51,216 nt of DNA from Ceraceosorus guamensis (lineage: Eukaryota > Basidiomycota > Exobasidiomycetes > Ceraceosorales > Ceraceosoraceae). How positions within the stretch are numbered: the stretch's first letter is position 1; every line of letters begins with the position of its first letter. The position numbers were made by a program, and so were the translations under genes. This document shows positions 10,393 through 20,813 of the stretch, piece after piece. The DNA lies in the NCBI RefSeq assembly GCF_003144195.1, contig NW_020290097.1:1-51216 (forward strand), written 5' to 3'. Under the pieces are notes generated by a model, which was given only the letters and a program-made list of their open reading frames with translations, did not search any database and was not told the origin of the DNA.

Positions 10393-11912
10393 TCAGAGGG
10401 GCCACCACGTCTGCTGCAGAGCTTCATTTTCTGTTCGCGGATCAGGAAGGTCCAGTCCGCCACCGCGAACGATCATAGCGCCTTGAACGCGGGCGTCCTT
10501 GGGTGTCCACCTGATTGGTGAGCCCTGCTCGTTGAGCTGACTCAGCTGATCTGCCGTGCGTGCGTCTGGCGTGTGGGTGGCTTGCAAACTCGACAGCGGC
10601 GCGCTTAGCGCTTTCAAAAGTGTCTCTCCTGCGCCCATCTCGGATTCGATGAACGACAGCGGCAGGTAGGAGAAGGCTTTCATAAACAGACGCGTCGACA
10701 AAGGCGAGGATCGGGCCAGACCTGTGGATGGGACAAAGCCTGTCGAGGAAAGAAAAAGAAGGAAAGAGCGGGGCGCAGAGATGATAGCATGAACACAGGG
10801 CTCTGCACGAGGCTGGCAGAGACTTTGGGATGCTCTTGGCTGCTCACCAGGCTGGACGATCACAAGCTCGGGAGCGACAGCGTCGCCGCCTTTCAAGGTC
10901 AGCTGCTCTTCCAGTTGCTCAGCCAATTTGCGTGCGCCAAGGATCTGGATGAACTTGCTTGCGCTGTAACACGCCCGGCCAGTCCAGCCTTCAGGACCGG
11001 ATTTGGTGAGGTCAAAAAGACTTTCGAGCGTCGCTGAACATGGAGAGGCAATATGGGTGCGATCCCGATGAATCAGGATGATCATGCGCTCGAAATGAGA
11101 CCCGCAACTTACATGGGTCTGCTCGTCGGTGCAGTGAAGAGTTCGTGAATACGATACGAGGCGCTCGATCATCCGGAATGTATGCTCGCTCAAGCAGGAG
11201 CGGCAACAAAGGCTGAAGGAAAAGCAAATGCGCTAAGAGTGACAGAAAGGACAAATTCATCGTCGGAACGCTTCACATTGGCTTCAGGCCATGCGCATCC
11301 CATCTAAACAGCACACTTACCTATGTGGTTGACAGCCAAACATTTGTCAACTTCTCGCTCGCCCTCATCGTCATGACTTTTCACTGACTCCCTCTTCGCC
11401 GGCCAGATCGCCGCATTGAAGAAGAAGGTGGAGATGCTCCAATGCTTTGCTTTGACTTCATCCGCCAAGAACGCGCCTGCGCTCTTTGTCGCTGCCAGAT
11501 CGTCAAGATCTAGTGACCTGTACTCGAGCTTTGAAGCGGTGTCAGCGCTGCATAAAGATGACAGCCTGTCCACACCCGTGGATGATGCGGAGCTTGCACG
11601 ACCAAATAGGATCAAGTGGTAGGGAGGAGGCAAAGAGGCGGGAGCTCGCTGCAATAGCTGATGTAATGTTTGGAATCCCTGATGGATGGAAATGGACAAA
11701 GAGCGATGATGGATGCGAAGGTTAGTCTCAATGATGAAAACGCAACAGGTCTACACCATGTCTAGTTCCATGCTTCGCCCACTCCTCGTTTCGCTTCGTC
11801 ATCTTCCCCGCCTCAAATCTCCCTCTCCATTCTCTTTTGCAGTGTGACCACAGGCCAGACGCACCAACCCAGAGTGACCGCCCGTAGCTACGATCAACGT
11901 GTGCCTAGCCAT
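10393..11912 (-). CDS. Short-chain dehydrogenase/reductase, 352 aa, five exons
   Basis: NAD(P)-dependent oxidoreductase of the classical SDR superfamily. Exons 11912-11865, 11678-11321, 11232-11113, 11033-10848 and 10739-10393 close in phase. The short first exon supplies the cofactor motif: TLIVATGGHSG before the intron and LGFQTLHQLL across it give TGGHSGLG at residues 10-17. Further SDR marks are FFFNAAIW (about 108), VNHIAHLLFLQPLLPLLL (about 135), IVFTNSS with the expected catalytic serine (about 165), YSASK with the catalytic Tyr and Lys (about 198-202) and IVQPGFVPSTGL after it. This arrangement resembles retinol-dehydrogenase or 3-ketosteroid-reductase-like fungal SDRs, but the substrate cannot be read. 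The C-terminal part (about 265-352) is longer than usual and may sit on a membrane surface. The donor of intron 1 is GTGCGT, weaker than the others. Confidence 0.87.
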
Positions 11913-12766
11913 CCCTTTTGTGTGATCTTTGAAGCGCTCGGATCACAACTCTTGAGTCGCACCAGTTGCGCGCCCCAAAGCTCGTCACAACTGCCTGGAT
12001 TCAATGGCGCCTTTTGCTGATTTCGCGATCGCTTTCAATCGCCCGTCTTTACCAATCTTGACGCGCACGTAATGCGATGCGTTATCGACAGCCGCAGGTA
12101 GCATGGGAGTGACGGTTGTGTGAAGACAAGACTTGCAGATCTGCGCTTCGTGCTCAGCGCCGTTTCCAGACGGATGTTATCAGTGCACAGGGTCCGCCAA
12201 GCGAAAAGGACAAGAATGCTCTCGAATCGTTGGAGAAACACCTACTATAGGATGCATTTCCTTTCGTGCCTACGTTTGCGCCCTCACTTGCAGAGGGCGT
12301 TTGATTGTTGAAAACAAGAAGCACACCCAGCGTTGACGAGCCAGCGGCGGATCAGCGGAACAGTCGTAAGATCAAGTATCTCACTCGATTCGGGCGTGAC
12401 GATCGGGATAGATTGGTTGCGAATCGAAAACGTGGTGGCTGCATCGAAAGATCTTACAAAGAAGCGATTGGGGTCAAGGAATAATTGCGGCTAGACGAAA
12501 AAGGAAACAGAAGAGAGTCGAAGGTGGGATTGAACGACGGACAGGTTCTATGTGAAAAGGCGTCGCTTCGCAGAGCCAGCTGCATTGGGCGAGGGTTGAG
12601 AGCGGTGTCGCTCGGACAGTGTGCTGTATTTCTCGGGTGACTTAGCCTAGCTAATTTGGGGGAAACGTCAAAACGTGACTAAAGGCGTGAGAGTAGAATA
12701 TGATATGGCGTGAAGTGGAGTGGACTGATTGCCTCAAAGGATGGCGAATGGCAGGTAGAGACTTGA
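11913..12766. other. Intergenic region between two minus-strand genes
   Basis: About 850 bases holding the dehydrogenase promoter and the 3' end of the large coiled-coil gene. No open frame here shows codon structure, and I see no RNA gene or repeat. Confidence 0.5.
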
Positions 12767-15700
12767 TCACCAAGCCCTCTGTTGTTGCTGTCGCATTTGT
12801 GCAAGGTGGTGCTGAGCCCAAGGATCGGACGAGAGTCCATCATTGTGATGTGGTTCTCCACCATCCTCGACCCGTCGAGTGGCCGTCCAGCTGAAGCTGC
12901 TCTGGGGCGAGTCCAATCCACTCTCTTCACTGTACGAGTGGTGCACGGAAGGGTCTGCACCAGGTGTGACGCTTCCGCTACCCGCGCAGGCTTTCGTGGC
13001 TGCGGCAGCCGCCTGGACCGCTCCGCTCTGGCCAGACAAGAGGTAACCGCCCAATCCGGAGAAAGCGCTCGTAAGCCCGCCGAGACTCATCCTGCTGAGC
13101 ATGCCGCCAGCAGCTGCTGCAGCATCAATCGTCTCGGCGGTGTGCGCGTGGGCGTAAGCGCTCTTGGCGACAGGAGGGCGTTGCTGCGCAGGCATACCGC
13201 CGCTGGAGACCCGCATAGAGACACGCGGGCTGTGGTCGTAGCTCTCGACGCTGCGGCGTTTGCTGCCTGCATAGCTATCGCGTGAAGACTGCTCGACGTA
13301 GAAAGGTGGCATCTCGAGCGCTTCATCCGGAGTCGGCAAAGCTGGCAATGGATCTGTGCTGTCCAAGGCGAGCAGCCCGAAGAAGTCATCCGAGCTCTGT
13401 TGACGGCGACGGCGAGGTCTACTGGGGCGAGACTTGGTCGTAGTCTCAACGACAGCAGGTGCGCTCTTGGGAGTCTTTCCGCGGGAGGTTGCCCTCTGCT
13501 GACGCTTTGCCGCAATCGAAGACATAGCCATTTCAAAGGACCACTCGCGAATGAACTCGGGCTTAGCAGATCGAGCACGCTTCATGGCTTCCTCTTCCTC
13601 ATCGTCCGCATCGCTCTCGTCGTAGTCCTCATCGAGGGCTTCGTCGACTTGTTCCTCGTAACTGTTACGAGGAGATGCCGGACCGTGACTGCTTTCGGTG
13701 GATGAACAGCTCGAGTGGCTCGCAGTCGGCGTGAGGGGTTGACCGTCGACAGTCAAGACGGGAACAGTCTTGTCGAGGGTCTTTCGAATGGGAGTGGAAT
13801 GCTCGAGATCAGGTAGCGATGAGGACTCCTCGGCGTCGTAAGTGCCACCGGCTTCGAGATCGGGAGCTTCTCCGACGGACTGAGGTCGTGCGAGCGGTGT
13901 ACGCGCAGCGTCAGACTGCTGCTCTTCCTCCTCAATCTCCGTCAACGTTTGAAGACTGCCTAGCCCGTGGAGAAGATCCTCGTTGCCATGATCCTCCTTG
14001 AAGTGGTCCTCGTTGTCGCCGTGCTCGTACTCTGAGGGGACAGTGCTAGCAGTGCCTGCAGCAACGCTACCGCTGCCCATGGAAGTGCTGCCCATGCTGC
14101 TATCGTACGCAAAGACATGTCGCTTTGTCTTGCTTGCGGTCGTGCTCTTCTGCGTGGCAGAGAATCGGCGAGGAGGGCTGCCTGCAGGGCTGTGGCCGGC
14201 GCTCTCCGTCTCGCCGCTGCTGACGGTCGTGTTCAGCGTAGACTCGCCACGGAGTCTGGCATTCTCTTCGCGCAAAGCGTCCAGCTCTGTCTTAGCGCTG
14301 ACATGCTCGGTACGCTCATGCTCCAGCGTACCGGCGAGGTTGAAGATCTGCTGTCTCATCTCCTTGAGCAGCTTGATAGCTTGCGGAGGAGGTGCAGATG
14401 GCTCTGCACCAGGGTGCGGCGAAAAGTAGCCATTCTGCTGCACCACTGGGCTGACCGAGCCAAGCGCGGGGCTACGCAACACACTAGCGAGATCAGCAGG
14501 GAGACCATCCTCGAAAGTCTCGTCGGCTTGTGCCTTCGGGACCTCGATACCAGCTTCCTGCAATTTTTGCGTAAGCATTTGGATGCGCAGTTTTGCGGTG
14601 GCATTGGCGCGTCTCTCTTCGTCAGCAGCCATGCGCTCGGTGCGAACAGACTTTTCCAGATCGCCGCAGCGAGTGCGCCACCCGTCGATGTCTTCCTGGA
14701 GCATGTCTCGCTCTGCTTCGGCATCCTCGAGACGCTCTGCGTGCGTTTTCAGCTCTGTCTCCACAGACTCGATGCGTCCAAGAAGCTCCGTTTCGCGGGT
14801 CAGTGCTGAGTTCGCGCTCGCGGCAGCCGCTTGTTCGAGATGCTCGATCCGAGCTCCGAGCGTCCTCTTTTCTTCTGCGCTCCAGCTCTCTAGCTCGGCA
14901 TACTCGCGCGCAGACCGTTCCTTTTCCACAGCGAGCTCATGTGTGAGACGTTCGACTTGTCTGCGACTAGCTTCGAGCAGACCGTGCTCGCGTTGGTGCG
15001 CAGCTTTCAGTTCGTCGAACTGGACTTGCTTGAACGACGATGCTCCGGTTGGCGCCGCCGTCGCAGGCGGATTCGGACGCTCGGATGCAGGCGGCGAAGG
15101 CAACGAACCAGATGCACTGCCAACAGCAGCGGGAGCAGATGCTGGAGTGGGAGTGCTCGATTTGTAGTGGATGCTGCTACGCCGTCCTGCGCCAGGCGAA
15201 GGACCGTTGGATTCCCTAAGTACTGAGGGCAAACCTTGGCCCAAGTCTTGTGCGGCCGCAAGAACAAGGCTCTGACGACGTCCGATCGGTACAGCCCCGG
15301 AGGCTACCGACATCGAGACAGATGAGGCGGTCGTGTTGTTGCTGGCAATAGAACTGAGGGAATCTGACTGTCCCTTGTGTTCGTTTGAAATGCTGCCCAA
15401 GCGGAGTGTGCGCATGCCTTGTCGGGGCGCCGGGGCGGGCGCTGGAACAGCAGGAGACGAAGTAGCGTTCATGTTGAGAGCAGCGGTCGAGGGCATTGAA
15501 GATCGCCAGCTGCGTTTCACTTCAGTTGTAGCAACGGCGGCTTGCTGTCTCTGCGTGACGTCGGCTCGCGCTGTCGCTAGCTTTCGCTGTGCTGAATCCA
15601 CCGACCAGTCTTGCGGCGCTTGCGTCGAGCTTGCGCGTGGTGTTGACGACGAAGGTCGCTCATCAACACTGATATCTTGCTCTTCTTCCTCCTCTTCACC

Positions 15701-17509
15701 AGAGATGGCAGCGAGTTGGGGCAAAGAATTGCTCGCAACGATGCCTCCATTGTTGACAGAAGATTTGAGCGTGCCAACGTACAAGCTTGCCGGTCGACTT
15801 TTGAGCTTGAACGGGTTGGGATTCAGGCTGGCGCGACGGTTGCGCTTGACCGTCTCTTGCTCTTCCGCGCGGTCGCGGCGCTTCTTCTCGGCTTCCTCTG
15901 AGCCAATGTCGAGCGAGCCCCGTTCGCGGACAGGCGAGCTTGCCGCGCTCTCTTCCTCCTCTTCCTCCTCTTCCATCAGCGTGCCAAGACCTTCAACGAG
16001 AGGAGCGGCATCAGTGTTGATTCTGATGGACGAGGGTCGTGCACCGGGCGTGCCGTCGGTAAGTGTAGAGGGCGCAAGATGGGATGTGAGGCTAGAACGA
16101 GCAGCGGAAGCAGAGGGCTCTTCTGAAGATGTCGAAGCCTCGTTCGCTTCGAGCAAGCTAACGCTCTTCCTCTTGTCCATTGCATCCGTGCCGTGCACGT
16201 CATCAAAGCTTGGTAGCTGCACACTGCTTGGCCTCGATTGACGATCGTTGTAAGCATTGTCGCCCGTAGTCTGTTCGCGCGAGGTCGCAGGTGAGGTGCT
16301 TCTGCTTCTGCCCTCAAGCTTTTCCAGCGCAGTGAGCCGATCGCTAGAGTCATCTTGCGGCGCAGCTTCTTGCGTTGCGCCCAGCTTTCTCCAGTCGAAA
16401 TCATTCTTGTGAATGCCCGATGTACGGCCAGCGCGCTGAGCGCTGTCGGCAGATGCACCACCAAACAGCAGACTGGCTGACAAAATTCCGCTGTGCCGGT
16501 TCGAACTCATTTGACGGCTGTGGCGACGTGGACTCGCTCCAACGGAGTTGAGCGCGCTGTCTGCAACACCAAATGTACCGATGCCAAGACCACCCATGAT
16601 CTCCATGCTCTCGCGTCGGGTGCTTACGCTCGTTTGACGAGAATGACGACTGGGTCGCCGACCATGGGTGAGTGAAGTTTCTGCTGAAATAGATGCCTCG
16701 GGTTGTCTTGGCTTTTCATCGACGTCCCTCCATTCACCTACAGTGAGAGGTAGCGTTTGCTGTGTGCCTGATGTCGAGCCGGCGAACAACAAGCTGGCAG
16801 GTCGATAGCCAGATCTTGCGCGTGATCCGCTTCGACTGTGACCGCGCGTATGCGTGTGGGGTGTCGAGGCGACGAAAGTGGTGTTGGCTGAGCGCGCAGG
16901 GGCAGACTGAGGAGCTACGGTAGCGTTCGAAGGTGCCGGAGAAGGAGGCAGAGCAGTGCTGAAGAGGAGCGATGCGGGCGACGGCGACACCGCGCTTATG
17001 GAGATGCTGCCATTGCGAGAGTGCCCTCGAACATGACCTGCTCTTGAGGTGGAGCGGGTGTGACTTGTGGATGGTGGGACGGTGGGCTGGGCTGATGCGC
17101 GAGGCGAAGAGCTGGATGCCAATGCAGTGCTAGAGCCTGACGAAAGTCTTTTGCCCAGCATGGAGTTCGGCCTTTCCGTGACGCTCAGTCTCGACAAGCT
17201 GCTGGAAGACTCGGAGGGTGCGACAGACTCGGTAAGAAGAGACACTCTCTTCTTCTCCACGGCAGCTTGCTTTGCTCTGTAGCTTTTCAGCTGAAACATT
17301 GCGCGATATTGGTGGGCATGTGTCAGTCGAGGCTCGATCGCGCCCTGCAACAAGCTGAAAATGTTGCACTCCCACACTGAACTCACCTTCTTCCGTGCGC
17401 TCTGAATGCGTTGGTCTCGCTCCTTGGCTTGGACGCTGCTAGATGCGACAGGCGAGCCCACCACCAACTCAACCGCCGCAGGTGCGGAAGCTGGCGGAGT
17501 GTACATCAT
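12767..17509 (-). CDS. Large disordered protein with central coiled coil, 1,548 aa after removal of an in-frame intron
   Basis: I recognise the general type (Ser/Thr-rich fungal scaffold with a coiled-coil centre) but not a named function. The frame is open without stops from ATG 17509 to TGA 12769-12767. A 96-nt segment (17386-17291) has a perfect GTGAGT donor, a CTGAC branch-like site and a TTTCAG acceptor, so it is very probably an intron whose retention keeps the frame; splicing gives QSARKK joined to LKSYRAKQAA. Residues about 1-790 are Ser/Pro/Arg-rich with many RRxS-like kinase sites and repeated S(R/L)LLF(A/G/S) segments (SLLFSTA, SLLFAGS, SLLFGGA). A long coiled coil spans about 795-960 (ELKAAHQREHGLLEASRRQ, LQEDIDGWRTRC) and a second about 1020-1065. 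The acidic C-terminal third includes IREWSFEMAMSSIAAKRQQR. No enzyme motif or membrane segment is visible. A cortical, polarity or vesicle-tether scaffold is plausible but unproven. Confidence 0.85.
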   Translation of the reverse strand: MMYTPPASAPAAVELVVGSPVASSSVQAKERDQRIQSARKKVSSVWECNIFSLLQGAIEPRLTHAHQYRAMFQLKSYRAKQAAVEKKRVSLLTESVAPSESSSSLSRLSVTERPNSMLGKRLSSGSSTALASSSSPRASAQPTVPPSTSHTRSTSRAGHVRGHSRNGSISISAVSPSPASLLFSTALPPSPAPSNATVAPQSAPARSANTTFVASTPHTHTRGHSRSGSRARSGYRPASLLFAGSTSGTQQTLPLTVGEWRDVDEKPRQPEASISAETSLTHGRRPSRHSRQTSVSTRRESMEIMGGLGIGTFGVADSALNSVGASPRRHSRQMSSNRHSGILSASLLFGGASADSAQRAGRTSGIHKNDFDWRKLGATQEAAPQDDSSDRLTALEKLEGRSRSTSPATSREQTTGDNAYNDRQSRPSSVQLPSFDDVHGTDAMDKRKSVSLLEANEASTSSEEPSASAARSSLTSHLAPSTLTDGTPGARPSSIRINTDAAPLVEGLGTLMEEEEEEEESAASSPVRERGSLDIGSEEAEKKRRDRAEEQETVKRNRRASLNPNPFKLKSRPASLYVGTLKSSVNNGGIVASNSLPQLAAISGEEEEEEQDISVDERPSSSTPRASSTQAPQDWSVDSAQRKLATARADVTQRQQAAVATTEVKRSWRSSMPSTAALNMNATSSPAVPAPAPAPRQGMRTLRLGSISNEHKGQSDSLSSIASNNTTASSVSMSVASGAVPIGRRQSLVLAAAQDLGQGLPSVLRESNGPSPGAGRRSSIHYKSSTPTPASAPAAVGSASGSLPSPPASERPNPPATAAPTGASSFKQVQFDELKAAHQREHGLLEASRRQVERLTHELAVEKERSAREYAELESWSAEEKRTLGARIEHLEQAAAASANSALTRETELLGRIESVETELKTHAERLEDAEAERDMLQEDIDGWRTRCGDLEKSVRTERMAADEERRANATAKLRIQMLTQKLQEAGIEVPKAQADETFEDGLPADLASVLRSPALGSVSPVVQQNGYFSPHPGAEPSAPPPQAIKLLKEMRQQIFNLAGTLEHERTEHVSAKTELDALREENARLRGESTLNTTVSSGETESAGHSPAGSPPRRFSATQKSTTASKTKRHVFAYDSSMGSTSMGSGSVAAGTASTVPSEYEHGDNEDHFKEDHGNEDLLHGLGSLQTLTEIEEEEQQSDAARTPLARPQSVGEAPDLEAGGTYDAEESSSLPDLEHSTPIRKTLDKTVPVLTVDGQPLTPTASHSSCSSTESSHGPASPRNSYEEQVDEALDEDYDESDADDEEEEAMKRARSAKPEFIREWSFEMAMSSIAAKRQQRATSRGKTPKSAPAVVETTTKSRPSRPRRRRQQSSDDFFGLLALDSTDPLPALPTPDEALEMPPFYVEQSSRDSYAGSKRRSVESYDHSPRVSMRVSSGGMPAQQRPPVAKSAYAHAHTAETIDAAAAAGGMLSRMSLGGLTSAFSGLGGYLLSGQSGAVQAAAAATKACAGSGSVTPGADPSVHHSYSEESGLDSPQSSFSWTATRRVEDGGEPHHNDGLSSDPWAQHHLAQMRQQQQRAW

Positions 17510-20500
17510 ATCTCTCGCTGTGATGAGATCAGAGGCAAGAGAGGCTCAAGCGTGGGCTTGCAGATACGTCACGTCTTGACAGCAGCTGATTCTCGATGCC
17601 GATGGTGTTGCAAGGTTGGTGTGAAGCAGGGCTGCTGGATGCAGATAGAACTTCGAGTGTTCGAGTTCGATGGGGTCAAGTCCTTGATCTTGTCGGGCGG
17701 ACGTGTGGAATACAGGATGGTGGAGCGTCGTGCGCAAGGAAAACTGGTCTGAAGAAGACTGGGCAGCTAGTGAATTCGATTCAAAGCGCGAAAGCTGCTG
17801 GGTCGATGGGTCGGTCGGTCGGTCGTGAGCGAGAAGGGGAAAACGAGATCAGATCAAGATGAATACGTGGACATGTGAATCAAGAGGCCGGCGGGTTGGA
17901 GGTGCGATGTTGTGGTAAAACAGGTACCGGTGTAGCGACCGATTCAGCGAGCGGCGTACTTTTCGTCGTTGTCCACCCGCCCGCGCAAGGCATATAAGCT
18001 GCTGCATGCTTGCTTGCTGCTGGGCGCGAGCATCGATCCAGGGGCCGGGGTGCGAGCAGGGAAACGCGGTGAGATACCGTGCCGCCGCCGTGTCGCAACG
18101 TTGACGACCGCTCAGCTCAGTTCGAATCCACTCGAGATTAATTGCGTGCGGCCTTCTGACTGGATGCATGCCGCGCAATAGCACACGCAAATGTGATGCT
18201 GCTCCTGTGGCCGATTCGTCTAGCTGCGCGCTGGCGCTCTGTCGCGGCACGCTGCATGATGCAGAACTCACTCACTCAAGACTGCTCGGGCACCACTCGA
18301 GTCGCCTGAGGAGTCCTCGTTTCATGCATCTAAACGGCGCATCCGCGCGAAGGAAGGTGCAACGCAAACAAGCGCGCTCGACCAGGCGGCCCGCCGCGCC
18401 AGCATGAGCATGCATCCACGATTATTTGTGATTCACAATCAATTCACATCAGAATAATTCGTGACTTGAGTGCGTCAGGCGTAGGAAAGCGCGTGTTATG
18501 ACTGCAGCCACGACTGCACAAGCACCGCCAGTGTGAGGTTCTCTGCATGGGCAACCGCCATCCACTACCATCATGCCGTGATGGCGCACCAATCATGAGA
18601 CTCATGGCCGTAACAAGCGAGGTGATGAGCGGTCCATACTTGCGCGAGCTCACTCAGACTTATTCTGATGAGGCTATATGCGCCGGATGTCACATTTGCG
18701 CAGAATCATGGCTTGTGTGTGAAGCCATATGCAGCGCGTCTGCGTGCTGTACGGCTGCCGTTATATCGTGCGTGCTCCTTTGCTCGAGCCGCCTGCTCCG
18801 CCTTCCGATGCCGTCACCCGCGGCGGCGAGTTGGCGGCTCGCGTGCACTCGTCAATCAAGAATGCTTGGACGCGTGAGTAGGTGCGTGCGTGCAGTCATG
18901 AGTGGAGCAGGGGAACCTATAGAGACTAGTGAGATTGTTACTGACTACTCTGCTACTCAGAGGCTGACACAGACGCTGACGCATCAGCAGTCATGTATAG
19001 ACTGCATCGACAAATGCAAGCAACACGTCAGTCGCCGCGGCGTCTGGTCTGCAACGGCGCCTCCGCGCGTCATGCGTGCAGCTTGCAGCGCCCCATACAG
19101 ACGGCACCCGAGCACGCACGTATGCCAAATGATTTGCCCACGGCCGCGCTCGATCGTCTTCCCTAAGCCACTCAATCAAATGCTGCATGTGCATCGAGCA
19201 GTCGCTCAATGTAAATCTGAATCTGAATAATCGTGAATTGTGATGAGCTGTGAACGTCAATTGAAAAGCCATGCACCGAGTGACTCGAGCAGCAGCCTCA
19301 CAGGCAACATTAAACAGATTTCCAGACATGTTCGTGATTCGTGATTCTAGTAGTAGTCAAGAGTGCGATTGCACACTCAGTCAAACCGCTCGTTGGGCCT
19401 GACGAGCGGTTCGACCATAGCGACTGTGTCAAGCTTCGTGATTGGCATGAAGCGCATCAGCAGCACTCGCGGCAACGACTCTCCCATCGAGCCCGAGCAG
19501 CCCATGATTGCACGCTTCTGGAACGGCAACGGTCAGGGACATAGAGCGCTGTGGCAATCACAATCTTGGATTCAAATTCGATGCCATGACGATTTCGAGG
19601 CGTCTTACAACGCTCAACGCTCGACAAAGGATAGAGAACTCTTCGGGAGATATAGGCTTGCTGATCATGAATGAGCCTTCGCAAACCCAGGTGACCGTCT
19701 GCCAGCGCAGACGTCATAGACAATCAAGTCGTGAGTCGAAGCGCTCCACGCGCTCAGAAAGTCTTCTTCGTCACTTATTTATCCACATATGCTGTATAGG
19801 CTTTTTGGTGATGCTTCGCTTTCGCGCACATTGATCCACATTTCTGACTGCATGGCAGCCCAAGGTGGTGAGACGTTGTCCGAAAAAGTTTCAAAATCGT
19901 TTAGGGCAGACGCGTCGGCGCCTAAGTACGCACCTACCGTCCTCCCACACGATCGACAACTGTGATTCGTGATCATGAGTGGTGAAGGTCCACGCCTCAT
20001 TCGATCCAAGCCAGGACCTCCGCGTTGCCCAACTCGAGTCAGAGTCATAAGCAAAGTCATCGAAATCGCGACATATCAAACATGAGCTCTATACAAAGTC
20101 ACATATAGAGCTCATTTCTGATTCGTTTGACTGCTCTTAAGGGGAGGGGAAGCAGGGAAGGGGCCACACATCACAGACGCGTACACCGTCCGATCGAAGC
20201 TGTCACCGTCGCAATCATTCGGATCCAGATTGTGCAATTTGCATTTGATTGGGCAAAACAGCAAACGCACTCAGCATGCGCATCCGCTTGATTTGTCTCT
20301 CGGCAGAAAAGCGGGAGAGAAAAGTCAGAGGTGATGCAATTAAGCAAGCCACAATTTGCGTTCGAGTTGCCTTCTTCTAAGAACGTAGAAGACAAGAAAA
20401 GAGAGCCGATCCCTCCTTCTGGAAACGACGTAAATGCTGATGACAGTGCGTCAATGTGACTTTGATTTGGACCTCCGCTGCCAATTTCTTCCGTCCGCGC

Positions 20501-20813
20501 GGTGGAAGACTCTGTGCGAAGGTGATAGAGTGCCTTTCACGAGAAGCTTCTGGGCTTACAAATCTTGGGAGAAGCTCGGGTCAAAGCTACTATATGCTGC
20601 CAGCGCACGCATCAATGTGGCCGTGGCCCACGGAGCGCGGTCGTCATGACTGAGAGTTGGACTAGAGTAGAGCGGATATTCTACGCGGCGTGTTCAGCTG
20701 GTGCACCTTCCAAACACGTGGTCCAAAATAATCGTCGAGTCAGGTAGCCTTTCGACGCTCGTGCACAGGTTCGTCTCTATGAACGGGATCATTCAGGATG
20801 GGTATCGTCATTG
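17510..20813. other. 3.3-kb gene-poor region upstream of the large coiled-coil gene
   Basis: Contains the promoter of the minus-strand coiled-coil gene at its left end. The rest holds clusters of dispersed words related to GAATCACG (18425-18470, 19205-19260, 19328-19350, 19958-19975), an almost mirror-symmetric hairpin at 20082-20115, and open frames up to 227 codons that show neither codon bias nor motifs. No gene can be supported. Confidence 0.5.
20082..20115. repeat. Perfect 12-bp inverted repeat with 10-nt loop
   Basis: ATGAGCTCTATA is followed after ten bases by its exact reverse complement TATAGAGCTCAT. It sits in the non-coding interval 3' of the transcription factor gene, about 700 bases past its stop. 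It could form a hairpin in RNA or be a protein-binding palindrome; no T-run follows that would make it a Pol III or bacterial-type terminator. Confidence 0.8.

Noticed and set aside
18547-19230. Plus-strand 227-codon frame starting with ATG
   Set aside because: Composition is Cys/Ser/Arg-rich like random translation. It spans dispersed repeat words and has no motif or signal sequence.
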